64,000 bases of DNA, from contig JADJCH010000030.1 of assembly GCA_016703325.1 (NCBI GenBank), positions 41,112 through 105,111 of the forward strand, in the 5' to 3' direction. Below, one piece after another: positions 8,218-17,532 of the stretch. The number at the start of each line of letters is the position of its first letter. Positions within the stretch are counted from its first letter, which is position 1. The notes beneath the pieces are model-generated. The model was not told where the DNA came from and made no database searches. It saw only the letters and a program-made list of their open reading frames with translations. The stretch comes from Burkholderiales bacterium (GTDB taxonomy: Bacteria > Pseudomonadota > Gammaproteobacteria > Burkholderiales > Burkholderiaceae_C). The translations under genes were made by a program, and so were the position numbers.

Positions 8218-9333
8218 TCAGGCGATGCGGGCGTAGCGCCCGTCGCGGATCTCGGTGAAGAAGACCTTGCGTGGGGTGTCTCCGTTCGCATCGAAGGCGA
8301 TGGTCTGTTGCAGGCCCTGGTAGGGGCCATTGGCCAGCACCGCCGCCTTGATCGACTGCCCGCTGCTGCGCCGCGACAGGGCGGTCAGCAGCACCGTGGC
8401 CGCGTCGTGGGCCGACACGGAGCTGTAACCCGGCTTGCGCTGGAAGCGTCTGAAGTAGGCCTCATGGAACTCGCGGAAACGCGCTGAACCGTCGTCGCGG
8501 TCGAAGTTCTGCACGATCAGCAGCCCCTCCACCACCGCCCCGCCCAGCTCGATCAGCTGCTCCGTGGCCGCCCATTCGGAGGCGGCGATCGGCAGCCGCG
8601 GCGCCTGCTTGCGTGCCTGCTGCGCCAGGTGCGCCACGTCCAGCGCACCGGAGATGAACAACAAGCCGTCCGGCCGCCCGATGAGCATGCGCCGCACCAC
8701 GCCGGCAAAGTCGGCTTCCGCCGCGGATTCGTAGGGCACCTCCACAGCCAGCGTGTGACCCGATTGGGTCACCGCAGCCCGGAACTCCTTCAACCAGCTC
8801 TCGGAGAAGTTGCGATTGCGCGTGTCGAAGGCCACCGCCACCCGTTTCTGTCCGCGGGAGATCAGCACCCGGGCGTAGTCCTGTGCGTTGTCGCGGGTGG
8901 TGCGGTTGATGCGGAACAGGTGGTCGTCCTGCCCGAAGAAGTCCATGGATGTGATGGTGGGGCTGATCTCGAAGAGGCCCGCAGCGCCGGTGATCGGCAC
9001 GATCACCTTGGCCATGCCGCTGGTGAAGGGGCCGATCACCGCCTCCACTCCCGCTGCGACCAGGTCCTGCGCAGACCGGGCGGCGATCTCGGCGTTTTGC
9101 GCATCGTCGCGGGAAATCAGGTCCACCAGGCGGCCCTGCGCGCCGCCGGCCCGGTTGAAGGCCTCGACCGCCAGGATCACGCCGTTCTGGCCGGACTGGC
9201 CGTTGTCGGAGTTGCGGTCGGTCAGCCCACCGATGAAGCCGATGCGCAGCGGTGCCGGCGGGCTGCAGCCGGTCAGGCCGGCCGCGGAGCCCCCCAGACA
9301 GGCCGCGGCGGCCCACCATTCCCGTCGATTCAT
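8218..9333 (-). CDS. Periplasmic substrate-binding lipoprotein, branched-chain amino acid (LivJ/K) type
   Basis: About 371 residues from ATG 9333 (MNRREWW); further in-frame ATGs upstream, to 9372, are possible. The N-terminus has a lipoprotein signal with lipobox LTGC and the lipidated cysteine at C23. The body is a type I periplasmic binding fold (IGFIGGLTDRNSD, VIGPFTSGMAKVIVP, VSAHDAATVLLTALSR). No permease or ATPase gene lies nearby. Instead, a large sensor kinase starts divergently 109 bases away, so the protein may serve as a ligand-binding partner of that kinase rather than in transport. The ligand is unknown. Confidence 0.88.
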   Translation of the reverse strand: MNRREWWAAAACLGGSAAGLTGCSPPAPLRIGFIGGLTDRNSDNGQSGQNGVILAVEAFNRAGGAQGRLVDLISRDDAQNAEIAARSAQDLVAAGVEAVIGPFTSGMAKVIVPITGAAGLFEISPTITSMDFFGQDDHLFRINRTTRDNAQDYARVLISRGQKRVAVAFDTRNRNFSESWLKEFRAAVTQSGHTLAVEVPYESAAEADFAGVVRRMLIGRPDGLLFISGALDVAHLAQQARKQAPRLPIAASEWAATEQLIELGGAVVEGLLIVQNFDRDDGSARFREFHEAYFRRFQRKPGYSSVSAHDAATVLLTALSRRSSGQSIKAAVLANGPYQGLQQTIAFDANGDTPRKVFFTEIRDGRYARIA

Positions 9334-9442
9334 TTTCAGTTCAGGCATTTCGGTCACTCTCCGCATCTTCATTGCCGCTTGTCTGGCGCCGCAGCGCCTC
9401 GGTCAGCTTAAGGACCTCGGGTGCGAACCGATAACCCGATGA

Positions 9443-12400
9443 ATGCCGGAAAACCAGCCCTTCTGCCCTGCCCTGCCACTGGCCCCGCCGTCGCGCATCC
9501 AGCAGGCAAACGAAGCAGGACAAAACAGTGCCCTCTCCAGGTTGGCGCATCGCTGGCGTGCGGGCCGCGGCCCGTCCCTGCGCACCCGCCTGATGGCCCT
9601 GGGCCTGATGCCGCTGCTGCTGGCCTTGCCCCTGTTGATGCTGGTGCTGGGGGTGATCGGCGGCCACTTTGCACAGGATTTGCTGGAGGGCAACCTGCGC
9701 AGCCACCTTGCCGCGGCGGAGAACTACCTGGAGCAGCAGCGCAGCCAGACCGGCATCCGCCTGGCCCAACTGGCCCGTGCCCAGCGTCTGGTGCAACTCA
9801 ACGACACGGCCGCCCCTCGCGAAGAGATCGACCGCCACCTGCGCACCGCAGCAGAAGGCGCAGGCCTGGACTACCTGGTGCTGGCCCGCTCCGATGGACA
9901 TGTGCTGGGCTCCAGCAGCGCTCAGCCTGCCCACCCGGTGCTGCCGCCCAGCGCGGTGATCCGCCAGGCATCGATCGGCGTGGCCAGCGCCGGGTTTGAG
10001 CGCTTTGAACGCACCCAACTGGCGGCCCTCCTTCCGCCGCTGGCCGAACCCTCCGGCACACCGGCGGAAACACCGAGCGCATCGGGGCCCCGGGGCAACG
10101 CACCCGTGCTGCTGATCCATGCCGCCGCCCACCTGCCGCTGTCGGTGCGGGGTGCGGATGCGGTGCTGGTGGGAGGCATCGTGCTCAACCACAACAGCGC
10201 CCTGATCGAACACCTGCGCGAGATCATCTATCCGGTGGGCAGCCTGCCTGGCAATGCGGAGGGCATGACCGCCCTGTACGTCGGCGGCGACAGCATCACC
10301 GCCAGCCGCCAGCGGTTGCAGGGCCAGCACAGCAGCGCGATCTCTGCCCCGCAGCAGGCAGTGGCCGGCGTGCTGCAGACGGACAAGCGCTGGTTGGGCG
10401 AACAGTGGTTGGCCGGCACACGCTACCTCGCCGGCTTTCAGCGCATCACCGACACCGGCGGGCAGACCATCGGCATGCTCGGAGTGGGATTTCCGGACGC
10501 CCCGTACCGCCGCCTGTTCTGGTGGTTGCTGACCAGCGTGGCCGCGCTGTTCGCACTGACCATGCTGGCCATCTCCACCCTGGTCCTGCGCGCCGGGAAG
10601 GAGTTGACCCAGCGGCTGCGGCACATCAGCGACACCATGACGCTGGTGCAATCCGGCAACCGCCAGGTGCGCTGCGGCCCGCCCCTGCGCGAAGACGAAC
10701 TGGGCGAACTGGCCCGGCACTTCGACGAACTGCTGCAGACCCTGTGCGACCAGGATGCCCGCCAGCTGGCAGCCCAGGCCGCGCTCACGGAAGAAGCCCA
10801 GCGCAGCCGCGCCCTCTTCGAGCACGCCAATGACGGCATCCTGCTGCTCTCACCTCATGGCCGGGTGCTGGAGGCCAACCCCAAGGCGGCCGCGATGCTC
10901 GGCTGCAGCGTCGAGGACCTGCAGCAGCAGCGCATGCAGGACTGGGACATCAACCTCACCCGCAGCGACATCGAACAGCTGCTGGAGCATGTGGGGCCCG
11001 AAGGCCAGCTCTTCGAGACCCGCCACCAGCGCCGCGACGGCAGCAGCTACGACGCCGAGGTGTCCGTCAGCCGGGTGCAGTGGGGTGACCGGGGGCTGAT
11101 CTTCCTGCTGCAGCGCGACATCTCCCAACGCAAGGCCGTGGAGTCCGAACTGCTGCGCTACCGCCTGTCGCTCGAGAGCCAGGTGGACGAACGCACCCAG
11201 GCGCTCAACGATCGCAACGAGCAGCTCGACACCATCTTTTCTCTCAGTCCGGATGGATTTGTCTCATTTGACGACCAGCGCCGGGTGCGCTTTGCCAACG
11301 ATGCCTTCTTTCGCCTCACCGGGTTGACGATGCCGCAGGTGACAGGACTGGCGGAATCGGACCTGTCCACCCTGCTGGTCGGTCGCAGCCGCCCCGGCCG
11401 GCCCTTCCCGGGGCTGGCACGCCTGCGCCGCCTGCAGGCCGACACCACCGGCCTGGACCGGGGAGGCCCGTCCCCTGCAGAGCTGCTGGAGGCCACCCGC
11501 CGCCGCCGGGACCTGTTCGAACTGGACAGCCCCCGCCACCGGGTGGTGGAGGCGGGCCTGCGCCTGTCCCAGGCCGCCCATGTGTCCCAGGTGCTCTACC
11601 TGCGTGACGTGACCCACGAGACGGAGGTGGACCGCATGAAGAGCGAGTTCCTCTCCACCGCCGCCCACGAACTGCGCACGCCGATGACCAGCATCTACGG
11701 CTTCGTGCAGCTGCTGACGCTGCGCCGCATGGACGAGTCCCGCACCCGGGACCTGCTGGGCACCATCGCCCGGCAGTCCGGGCTGATGATCGAGATCATC
11801 AACCAGTTGCTCGACCTGGCACGCATCGAATCGCGCCGAGGACAGGACTTCCGTCGCGAGCCGCACGCCCTCGCCGACCTGGTGCGCGCAGTGCTGGAGG
11901 GCTACCGGCTGCCACCCGGCCGGGAACCCGCACAGGTGCAGTCCGACCTCCAGCTTCCCGATGTGATCGGTGACGGTCAGAAGCTGCAACAGGCCCTGCT
12001 GAACATCATTGCCAACGCCTACAAGTACTCCCCCGCAGGCGGGCCGGTGAACATAGCCCTCCTGCAGCGCTGCGACGACGACGGTCGCAACCAGATCGGC
12101 GTGGCAGTGAGCGACACCGGCATCGGCATGACGGCCGAACAGCTGACCCATGTCTGCGAACGGTTCTACCGCGCGGACAGCTCCGGGAACATTCCCGGCA
12201 CCGGCCTGGGCATGGCCATCGTGAAGGAAATCATCGACCTGCACAGCGGGGAACTGCACCTGCAGAGCCAACCCGGTGCGGGCAGCACCGTCACGCTCTG
12301 GTTGCCCGCAGCGATTCAGGGCACCGAGCCGCTCCCACAGCGCCGCCTGCCGGCGCATGGCCGCATCGCCGGACGGCGCCCAGATCACGAGCAGACATGA
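9443..12400 (+). CDS. Membrane sensor histidine kinase with two PAS domains
   Basis: 985 residues. Transmembrane segments at about 50-73 and 358-382 bracket a periplasmic sensor region of roughly 280 residues, followed by HAMP (about 383-435), a first PAS (about 450-560), a coiled linker, a second PAS (about 595-700), HisKA with His742 in AAHELRTPM, and a HATPase domain with N box NIIANAYKYSP, G1 box DTGIGM and G2 box GTGLGMAIV. It should autophosphorylate on His742 and pass phosphate to a response regulator, but no intact regulator gene is found nearby. The divergent binding lipoprotein next door is a plausible ligand presenter. The downstream stretch is degenerate. Confidence 0.93.
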   Translation: MPENQPFCPALPLAPPSRIQQANEAGQNSALSRLAHRWRAGRGPSLRTRLMALGLMPLLLALPLLMLVLGVIGGHFAQDLLEGNLRSHLAAAENYLEQQRSQTGIRLAQLARAQRLVQLNDTAAPREEIDRHLRTAAEGAGLDYLVLARSDGHVLGSSSAQPAHPVLPPSAVIRQASIGVASAGFERFERTQLAALLPPLAEPSGTPAETPSASGPRGNAPVLLIHAAAHLPLSVRGADAVLVGGIVLNHNSALIEHLREIIYPVGSLPGNAEGMTALYVGGDSITASRQRLQGQHSSAISAPQQAVAGVLQTDKRWLGEQWLAGTRYLAGFQRITDTGGQTIGMLGVGFPDAPYRRLFWWLLTSVAALFALTMLAISTLVLRAGKELTQRLRHISDTMTLVQSGNRQVRCGPPLREDELGELARHFDELLQTLCDQDARQLAAQAALTEEAQRSRALFEHANDGILLLSPHGRVLEANPKAAAMLGCSVEDLQQQRMQDWDINLTRSDIEQLLEHVGPEGQLFETRHQRRDGSSYDAEVSVSRVQWGDRGLIFLLQRDISQRKAVESELLRYRLSLESQVDERTQALNDRNEQLDTIFSLSPDGFVSFDDQRRVRFANDAFFRLTGLTMPQVTGLAESDLSTLLVGRSRPGRPFPGLARLRRLQADTTGLDRGGPSPAELLEATRRRRDLFELDSPRHRVVEAGLRLSQAAHVSQVLYLRDVTHETEVDRMKSEFLSTAAHELRTPMTSIYGFVQLLTLRRMDESRTRDLLGTIARQSGLMIEIINQLLDLARIESRRGQDFRREPHALADLVRAVLEGYRLPPGREPAQVQSDLQLPDVIGDGQKLQQALLNIIANAYKYSPAGGPVNIALLQRCDDDGRNQIGVAVSDTGIGMTAEQLTHVCERFYRADSSGNIPGTGLGMAIVKEIIDLHSGELHLQSQPGAGSTVTLWLPAAIQGTEPLPQRRLPAHGRIAGRRPDHEQT

Positions 12401-13507
12401 TCCTGAAGGCCCCCGAACGCCTACCATCCGCCCTTTGAACAGCGGATCACGAGGTGCTGCTGGCGCTCAGCGAGTGGCGAGTCGAGGCATCCTGGTGGAC
12501 GACGAAAACCCAGCCCCAGGCGGAAGGCCCCCCCCCCCCCCCCCCCCCGGCCCCCCCCCCCAGGCCTTCCCGGGGCGGGCCCCCCCGGCGCGGCCGATCT
12601 TCCGCCTCATCGCCAGCGGCCGTGGAGCTGATCAAGGAAAACGGGAGGATGCGCTGGACTTCCGGCCTCTGGGCGGCTGCAGCCCCGCAGCGGTGATGTC
12701 TCGCGGGACGCGGTTTTGCGCAGTGGGGGCCGGCCTGCGCCACGCAGCCCAGCGGGCCGATGGGCCCAGCGCCGCCGCCCTGAACTTCATCGCCGGGACC
12801 GAGGACAGCGGGGGGGGCCCTTCCCGGCGGCCCCCGGCCGAGAAGCTGTCCACCAAGAAGGCCGGGGCCAAGAAAACCGCGGCCGCCACTGCCCAGCGGC
12901 GAAGAAGTCTCCGACCGGTTGCACCCACCACCCCGCCCCGGCGCACGCAGGGCAACAACCGCCGAAAAGCCCCGGGCGGGCCCACCAGAACCCCCCCCCA
13001 GAAGGCCAACATCAAGAAGGCCGCCGCCAAGAATGCCGCGACGAAGAAGACCGTAGCAAAGAAACCGCCGACCCGAACGCCGGCAGCCAGGAAGGTTTCG
13101 GCGGCAAAAAAATCCGGCACATCCTCGACAAGGAAGGCCGCCGCCCACCCGGCTGCGGCGCAGTTCGATCTCCTGGAGTCGATGGAGCCTGTGGCGCTGG
13201 ACGAGCCCGTGCTGGTGCCTTCTGCGCTCACGCACCTGCCCAGCGCCGCCCTGTACCGAGCCGCGGCGCGCCCACCGCCCCCCCGCCAACCCAGCGCCGA
13301 AATCGCCGCCGAGCTGCCGTGCCGGGCACAAGGGGCCGGAAACCCGCCGGGCCGCCCTGACGGGGCCGGCGTTGCGCCCAGACCCTCTATGAGCAGGGCT
13401 GGGTCAGCGAAGGGCCAGGCGGAAAGGTGGACTACCACCTGCCGAAGCCTTGAAGCATGGGGCGCCGGTGAACACAAGCCGCCAGAGGTGACCCGCGCTG
13501 GGGCAGG
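12401..13507 (+). pseudogene. Degenerate stretch: C21/C11 homopolymers and a broken Lys/Ala-rich (histone H1-like) coding region
   Basis: No intact gene fits this 1.1-kb gap. Bases 12528-12548 are 21 consecutive C, followed by GG and 11 more C, and further G/C runs occur. From about 12840 to 13160 the plus strand encodes a basic tail with repeats such as KKAGAKKTAAA and IKKAAAKNAATKK, as in histone H1-like proteins. A different frame ends convincingly as TLYEQGWVSEGPGGKVDYHL and then KP-stop at 13451-13453. The coding is therefore split by at least one frameshift near 13340-13378. Either the gene is decaying or the sequence is wrong in homopolymers. Function unknown. Confidence 0.45.
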
Positions 13508-14560
<1,053 letters not shown>

Positions 14561-14626
14561 GAGCGCGATTTTCCCTCCGGATCGAGCCGATCCGAGCCCC
14601 TTTCGCGGCCCCTATTGATCGGTTGC

Positions 14627-15526
14627 TCAAGGCAGATCCAGCCGCGTCACGCTCTGCCGCATGGACGTGAGCAGCGCGCGCAGGATCTGCGAGTCGTCGT
14701 CGGCACGGTAGATGCAGCACAGGTCCACGCGTGACTGGGTCGGGTGGTGCAGGGGCCGGTAGGTTACGCCGGGCACGTGCATGGCGGTGGCGGAGTGCGG
14801 CACCAGACAGATGCCGAAGCCGGTGGCCACCAGGGCGACGGCGTGCACCACGTCGCTCACCTCCTGGGCCACCAGCGGTGCGAAGCCGCTGTCGCGACAC
14901 ATCTGCAGCACACGGTCGATGAAGCTGGGACGCGAGCCGGTGGGGAACAGCACCAGCGGCTGGTCCTGCAGCTCCTCGAACGCCACCGCGGTGCGCGCGG
15001 CCAGGCGGTCGCCTGAAGGCATGGCCACGTACAGCGGCTCGGTCAACAGCGTCTCGCAGGTCAGCCCTTCGACCGGGCGCATCAGGCGGTTGAACGCCAG
15101 GGTGATGCGGCCGTGCCGCAGCGCGTCGAGCTGCTCGTCCTTGGTCATGTTGTGCAGCACGATGTTGACCTCGGGCGAGTCCGCGCGGAACTGGCGCAGC
15201 AGCTGCGGGATGGCGCCGAAGATGCCGGAGCCGAAGATCGCCACGTCCACCCGCCCCAGCAGGCCCTGTGCCGCCTTGCTGGCCCGCTCCGCCGCCCGGT
15301 CCGCCTGCGCCAGGATGCTGCGCGCATCCTCATAAAGCACCCGCCCTGCGTCGGTCAGCTCCACTCCGCGTGGCGTGCGGCGAAACAGCTGCGCACCCAG
15401 CTGGTCCTCCAGCTGCTGGATCTGCCGGGTCAGCGGCGGCTGGGAGATGTGCAAGCGCAGCGCAGCGCGGCCGATGTTCTGCTCGTCGGCGACGCAGACG
15501 AAGTAGCGCAGGTGTCGCAGTTCCAC
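14627..15526 (-). CDS. LysR-family transcriptional regulator (probable regulator of the meta-cleavage genes)
   Basis: 299 residues, standard LTTR length. The winged helix-turn-helix is at about residues 1-60 (RYFVCVADEQNIGRAALRLH then SQPPLTRQIQQLE), followed by a linker helix and a two-lobed effector domain (about 90-290). LysR regulators bind an inducer and activate or repress neighbouring genes. A two-part operator about 80-130 bases upstream of its own start is repeated, with identical spacing, between the PqqU-like receptor gene and the catechol dioxygenase gene. I therefore infer autoregulation plus control of that divergent region. The inducer is unknown; a ring-cleavage intermediate such as a muconate is likely. 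Confidence 0.9.
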   Translation of the reverse strand: MELRHLRYFVCVADEQNIGRAALRLHISQPPLTRQIQQLEDQLGAQLFRRTPRGVELTDAGRVLYEDARSILAQADRAAERASKAAQGLLGRVDVAIFGSGIFGAIPQLLRQFRADSPEVNIVLHNMTKDEQLDALRHGRITLAFNRLMRPVEGLTCETLLTEPLYVAMPSGDRLAARTAVAFEELQDQPLVLFPTGSRPSFIDRVLQMCRDSGFAPLVAQEVSDVVHAVALVATGFGICLVPHSATAMHVPGVTYRPLHHPTQSRVDLCCIYRADDDSQILRALLTSMRQSVTRLDLP

Positions 15527-15604
15527 AGGGGGTCTCCAGGGCGAGGTCGGCGGTGCCGATCACTGCGGGTCCGACCCGGAGGCGATTGTGCGGCTGAAAC
15601 CGGC

Positions 15605-15656
15605 GTCATACCAGGTTCGGCTCCGCAAGGTCGCTCGACATGCCTGGAGGGTATTG
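15605..15656. promoter_or_regulatory. Predicted LysR operator (copy 1, upstream of the LysR gene)
   Basis: The block reads GTCATACCA, then CATGCCTG 34 bases further on, then GGTATTG 45 bases from the first base. ATACC and GGTAT form the outer arms of a dyad spanning 47 bases. The same three words recur at 19857-19908 with exactly the same offsets, although the bases between them differ. Confidence 0.65.
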
Positions 15657-15702
15657 GACTCGCGTCATCCCAGGCCGCCTTCACAGGGGCTGGATCGGCT
15701 CC

Positions 15703-17532
15703 TCAACGCCGCTTCGGCAGCGCGAACACCACCAAGGCGCCGCCCTGGCGGAAGCCGAAATTGGCGTTGCCGCCGGCCGCGACGGCCACGTACTGCACGC
15801 CATTCACCTCGTAGCTCACCGGTGGCGCGTTGACGCCGGCGCCGCACTGGAACTGCCACAGCCGCTCGCCCGAGGCGGCGTCGAAGGCGCTCAGGTAGCC
15901 GTTGCCCTCGCCGCTGAACACCAGGCCGCCAGCGGTGGCGAGCACACCGCCGACCAGCGGCGTGTCGGTCTTGACCTGCCAGCGGATGCGGCCGGCCTCG
16001 CGCGTGGAGATCGCGCTCAGCGTGCCCCAATTCGGCTCGTCGATCGTCTCCAGGGAGGAGTAGCGCAGCGCCGGCCGCTCGGCGGTGGCCGGCATTTCCT
16101 TGACGGTGTAGCGCATCGGCACGTGCGAGGCCGCCACGTAGGCCAGGCCCGTGCCCGGGTCGTAGGAGACGGGCGACCAGTTCGCCCCGCCGATCGCACC
16201 CGGGGCGATGCGCACCCCCGCCGCGCTGGGCGGCGTGAACAGGTTGTGCTGCGGCACAAAGGGCTCGGACTTGAACAGCAGCTCGCCGCTGGCGCGGTCG
16301 TGCACGTAGAACCAGCCGGTCTTGGAGGCCTGGCCCACCGCGGCGACGGGGCCCTTGGGCGTGGGCAGGTCGAACAGCACCGGCGGGCTGGCCACGTCGT
16401 AGCCCCAGACGTCGTGCGGCACCTGCTGGTAGTGCCACTTCACCCGGCCGCTGCGGGCGTCCAGCGCCACCAGGGAAACGGTGTAGAGGTTGTCGCCCGG
16501 GCGCGAGAGGTCGTCCATCTGCGGCGAGGGGTTGCCCGTGCCGACGAAGAGGGTGCCGCTGTGCGCATCGATGGCCGGCGTGGTCCAGGCCGAGCCGCCG
16601 CCGTGCCGGGCGGCCTGCGGATACCTGGGCAGCTCGCGCCTTTCGCGCTCGATGTCGCGGTGCAGCGGCAGGCCGTCGGGCGTGCTGCTGCGAAACTGGC
16701 CTTCCCAGCCCGTGGCGGCCACGGTGTCGAACTGCCAGACACGCTGGCCGGTGGCAGCGTCGAAGGCGGCGTAGAAACCTGGTCGGCCGTAGCGCCCGGC
16801 GATGCCGATCACCGCGCCCAGCGGCGCGTTGGGCCGCGCCGATTCCAGGTGCAGGCCGTAGCCCACGCCGGTGATGCCGACGATGACCTTGCCGTCGAAC
16901 ACCAGCGGCGCCATGTTGGCGCCGACGCCGGTGCTGCCGGTGGTGGCCAGCTGCTTGAACGGGTCGTCGGCCAGCTGGTCGCGGTGTTCGCTGGGCGAGT
17001 CGTCGTCGGCCAGCGCGATGTCCCACAGCGGCTTGCCGGTCCGGGCGTCCAGCGCGATCAGGCGGGCGTCGACCGTGCCGATGAAGACCTTGCCGTAGCC
17101 CACCGCAACGCCGCGGTTGGCCGGGCCGCAGCACATCTTCGGCGAGCGGCGCTTGTGCTCGTAGCGCCAGAGCTGCGCGCCGGTGACCGCGTCGATCGCG
17201 GCGACGTGGTTGAACGGCATCGACAGAATCATCACACCGTCGACGACCAGCGGCGTGGCCTGGAAACTGGCGGCGCTGCCGGTCTGGTAGATCCAGCGCG
17301 GCGCGAGCTGGCCGACCGTCGCGCGGTTGATCTGGTCCAGCGGCGAGAAGCGCTGGTTGCCGTAGTCGCGACCGTAGCTGAGCCAGTTGGCGCGCTCGCC
17401 GGAGGCCGCCGCCAGGCGGGCGTCGTCGACCGGCGCGGCGCTGGCCGGGGTCGCCCAGCCCAGTGCCGCCACGGCGAATCCCAGCAGGGCGCGAAGGGCG
17501 GCAAAGCGGAGGTAGAGGTTGGTTCGTTTCAT
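15703..17532 (-). CDS. PQQ-dependent dehydrogenase (quinoprotein, eight-bladed propeller)
   Basis: 609 residues with a Sec-type signal peptide (cleavage near the ASA motif at residues 30-32), so it acts in the periplasm. The body is a PQQ propeller with repeated W-docking blades (GTVDARLIALDARTGKPLW, AIDAHSGTLFVGTGN). C134-C135 in KMCCGPANRG is the vicinal disulfide pair typical of PQQ alcohol dehydrogenases. No cytochrome c CxxCH is present, so electrons must go to a separate acceptor. The segment PHDVWGYDVA has Gly where classical enzymes carry the catalytic Asp. Its ATG overlaps the stop codon of the upstream TonB receptor gene (TGATG), showing tight coupling. Substrate unknown; an alcohol or aldehyde linked to aromatic metabolism is likely. 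Confidence 0.88.
   Translation of the reverse strand: MKRTNLYLRFAALRALLGFAVAALGWATPASAAPVDDARLAAASGERANWLSYGRDYGNQRFSPLDQINRATVGQLAPRWIYQTGSAASFQATPLVVDGVMILSMPFNHVAAIDAVTGAQLWRYEHKRRSPKMCCGPANRGVAVGYGKVFIGTVDARLIALDARTGKPLWDIALADDDSPSEHRDQLADDPFKQLATTGSTGVGANMAPLVFDGKVIVGITGVGYGLHLESARPNAPLGAVIGIAGRYGRPGFYAAFDAATGQRVWQFDTVAATGWEGQFRSSTPDGLPLHRDIERERRELPRYPQAARHGGGSAWTTPAIDAHSGTLFVGTGNPSPQMDDLSRPGDNLYTVSLVALDARSGRVKWHYQQVPHDVWGYDVASPPVLFDLPTPKGPVAAVGQASKTGWFYVHDRASGELLFKSEPFVPQHNLFTPPSAAGVRIAPGAIGGANWSPVSYDPGTGLAYVAASHVPMRYTVKEMPATAERPALRYSSLETIDEPNWGTLSAISTREAGRIRWQVKTDTPLVGGVLATAGGLVFSGEGNGYLSAFDAASGERLWQFQCGAGVNAPPVSYEVNGVQYVAVAAGGNANFGFRQGGALVVFALPKRR

Noticed and set aside
12485..12530. 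ILVDDENP just after the sensor kinase suggested the start of a response regulator.
   Set aside because: No further receiver-domain motifs follow in any frame; the poly-C tract and a Lys/Ala-rich sequence come instead.
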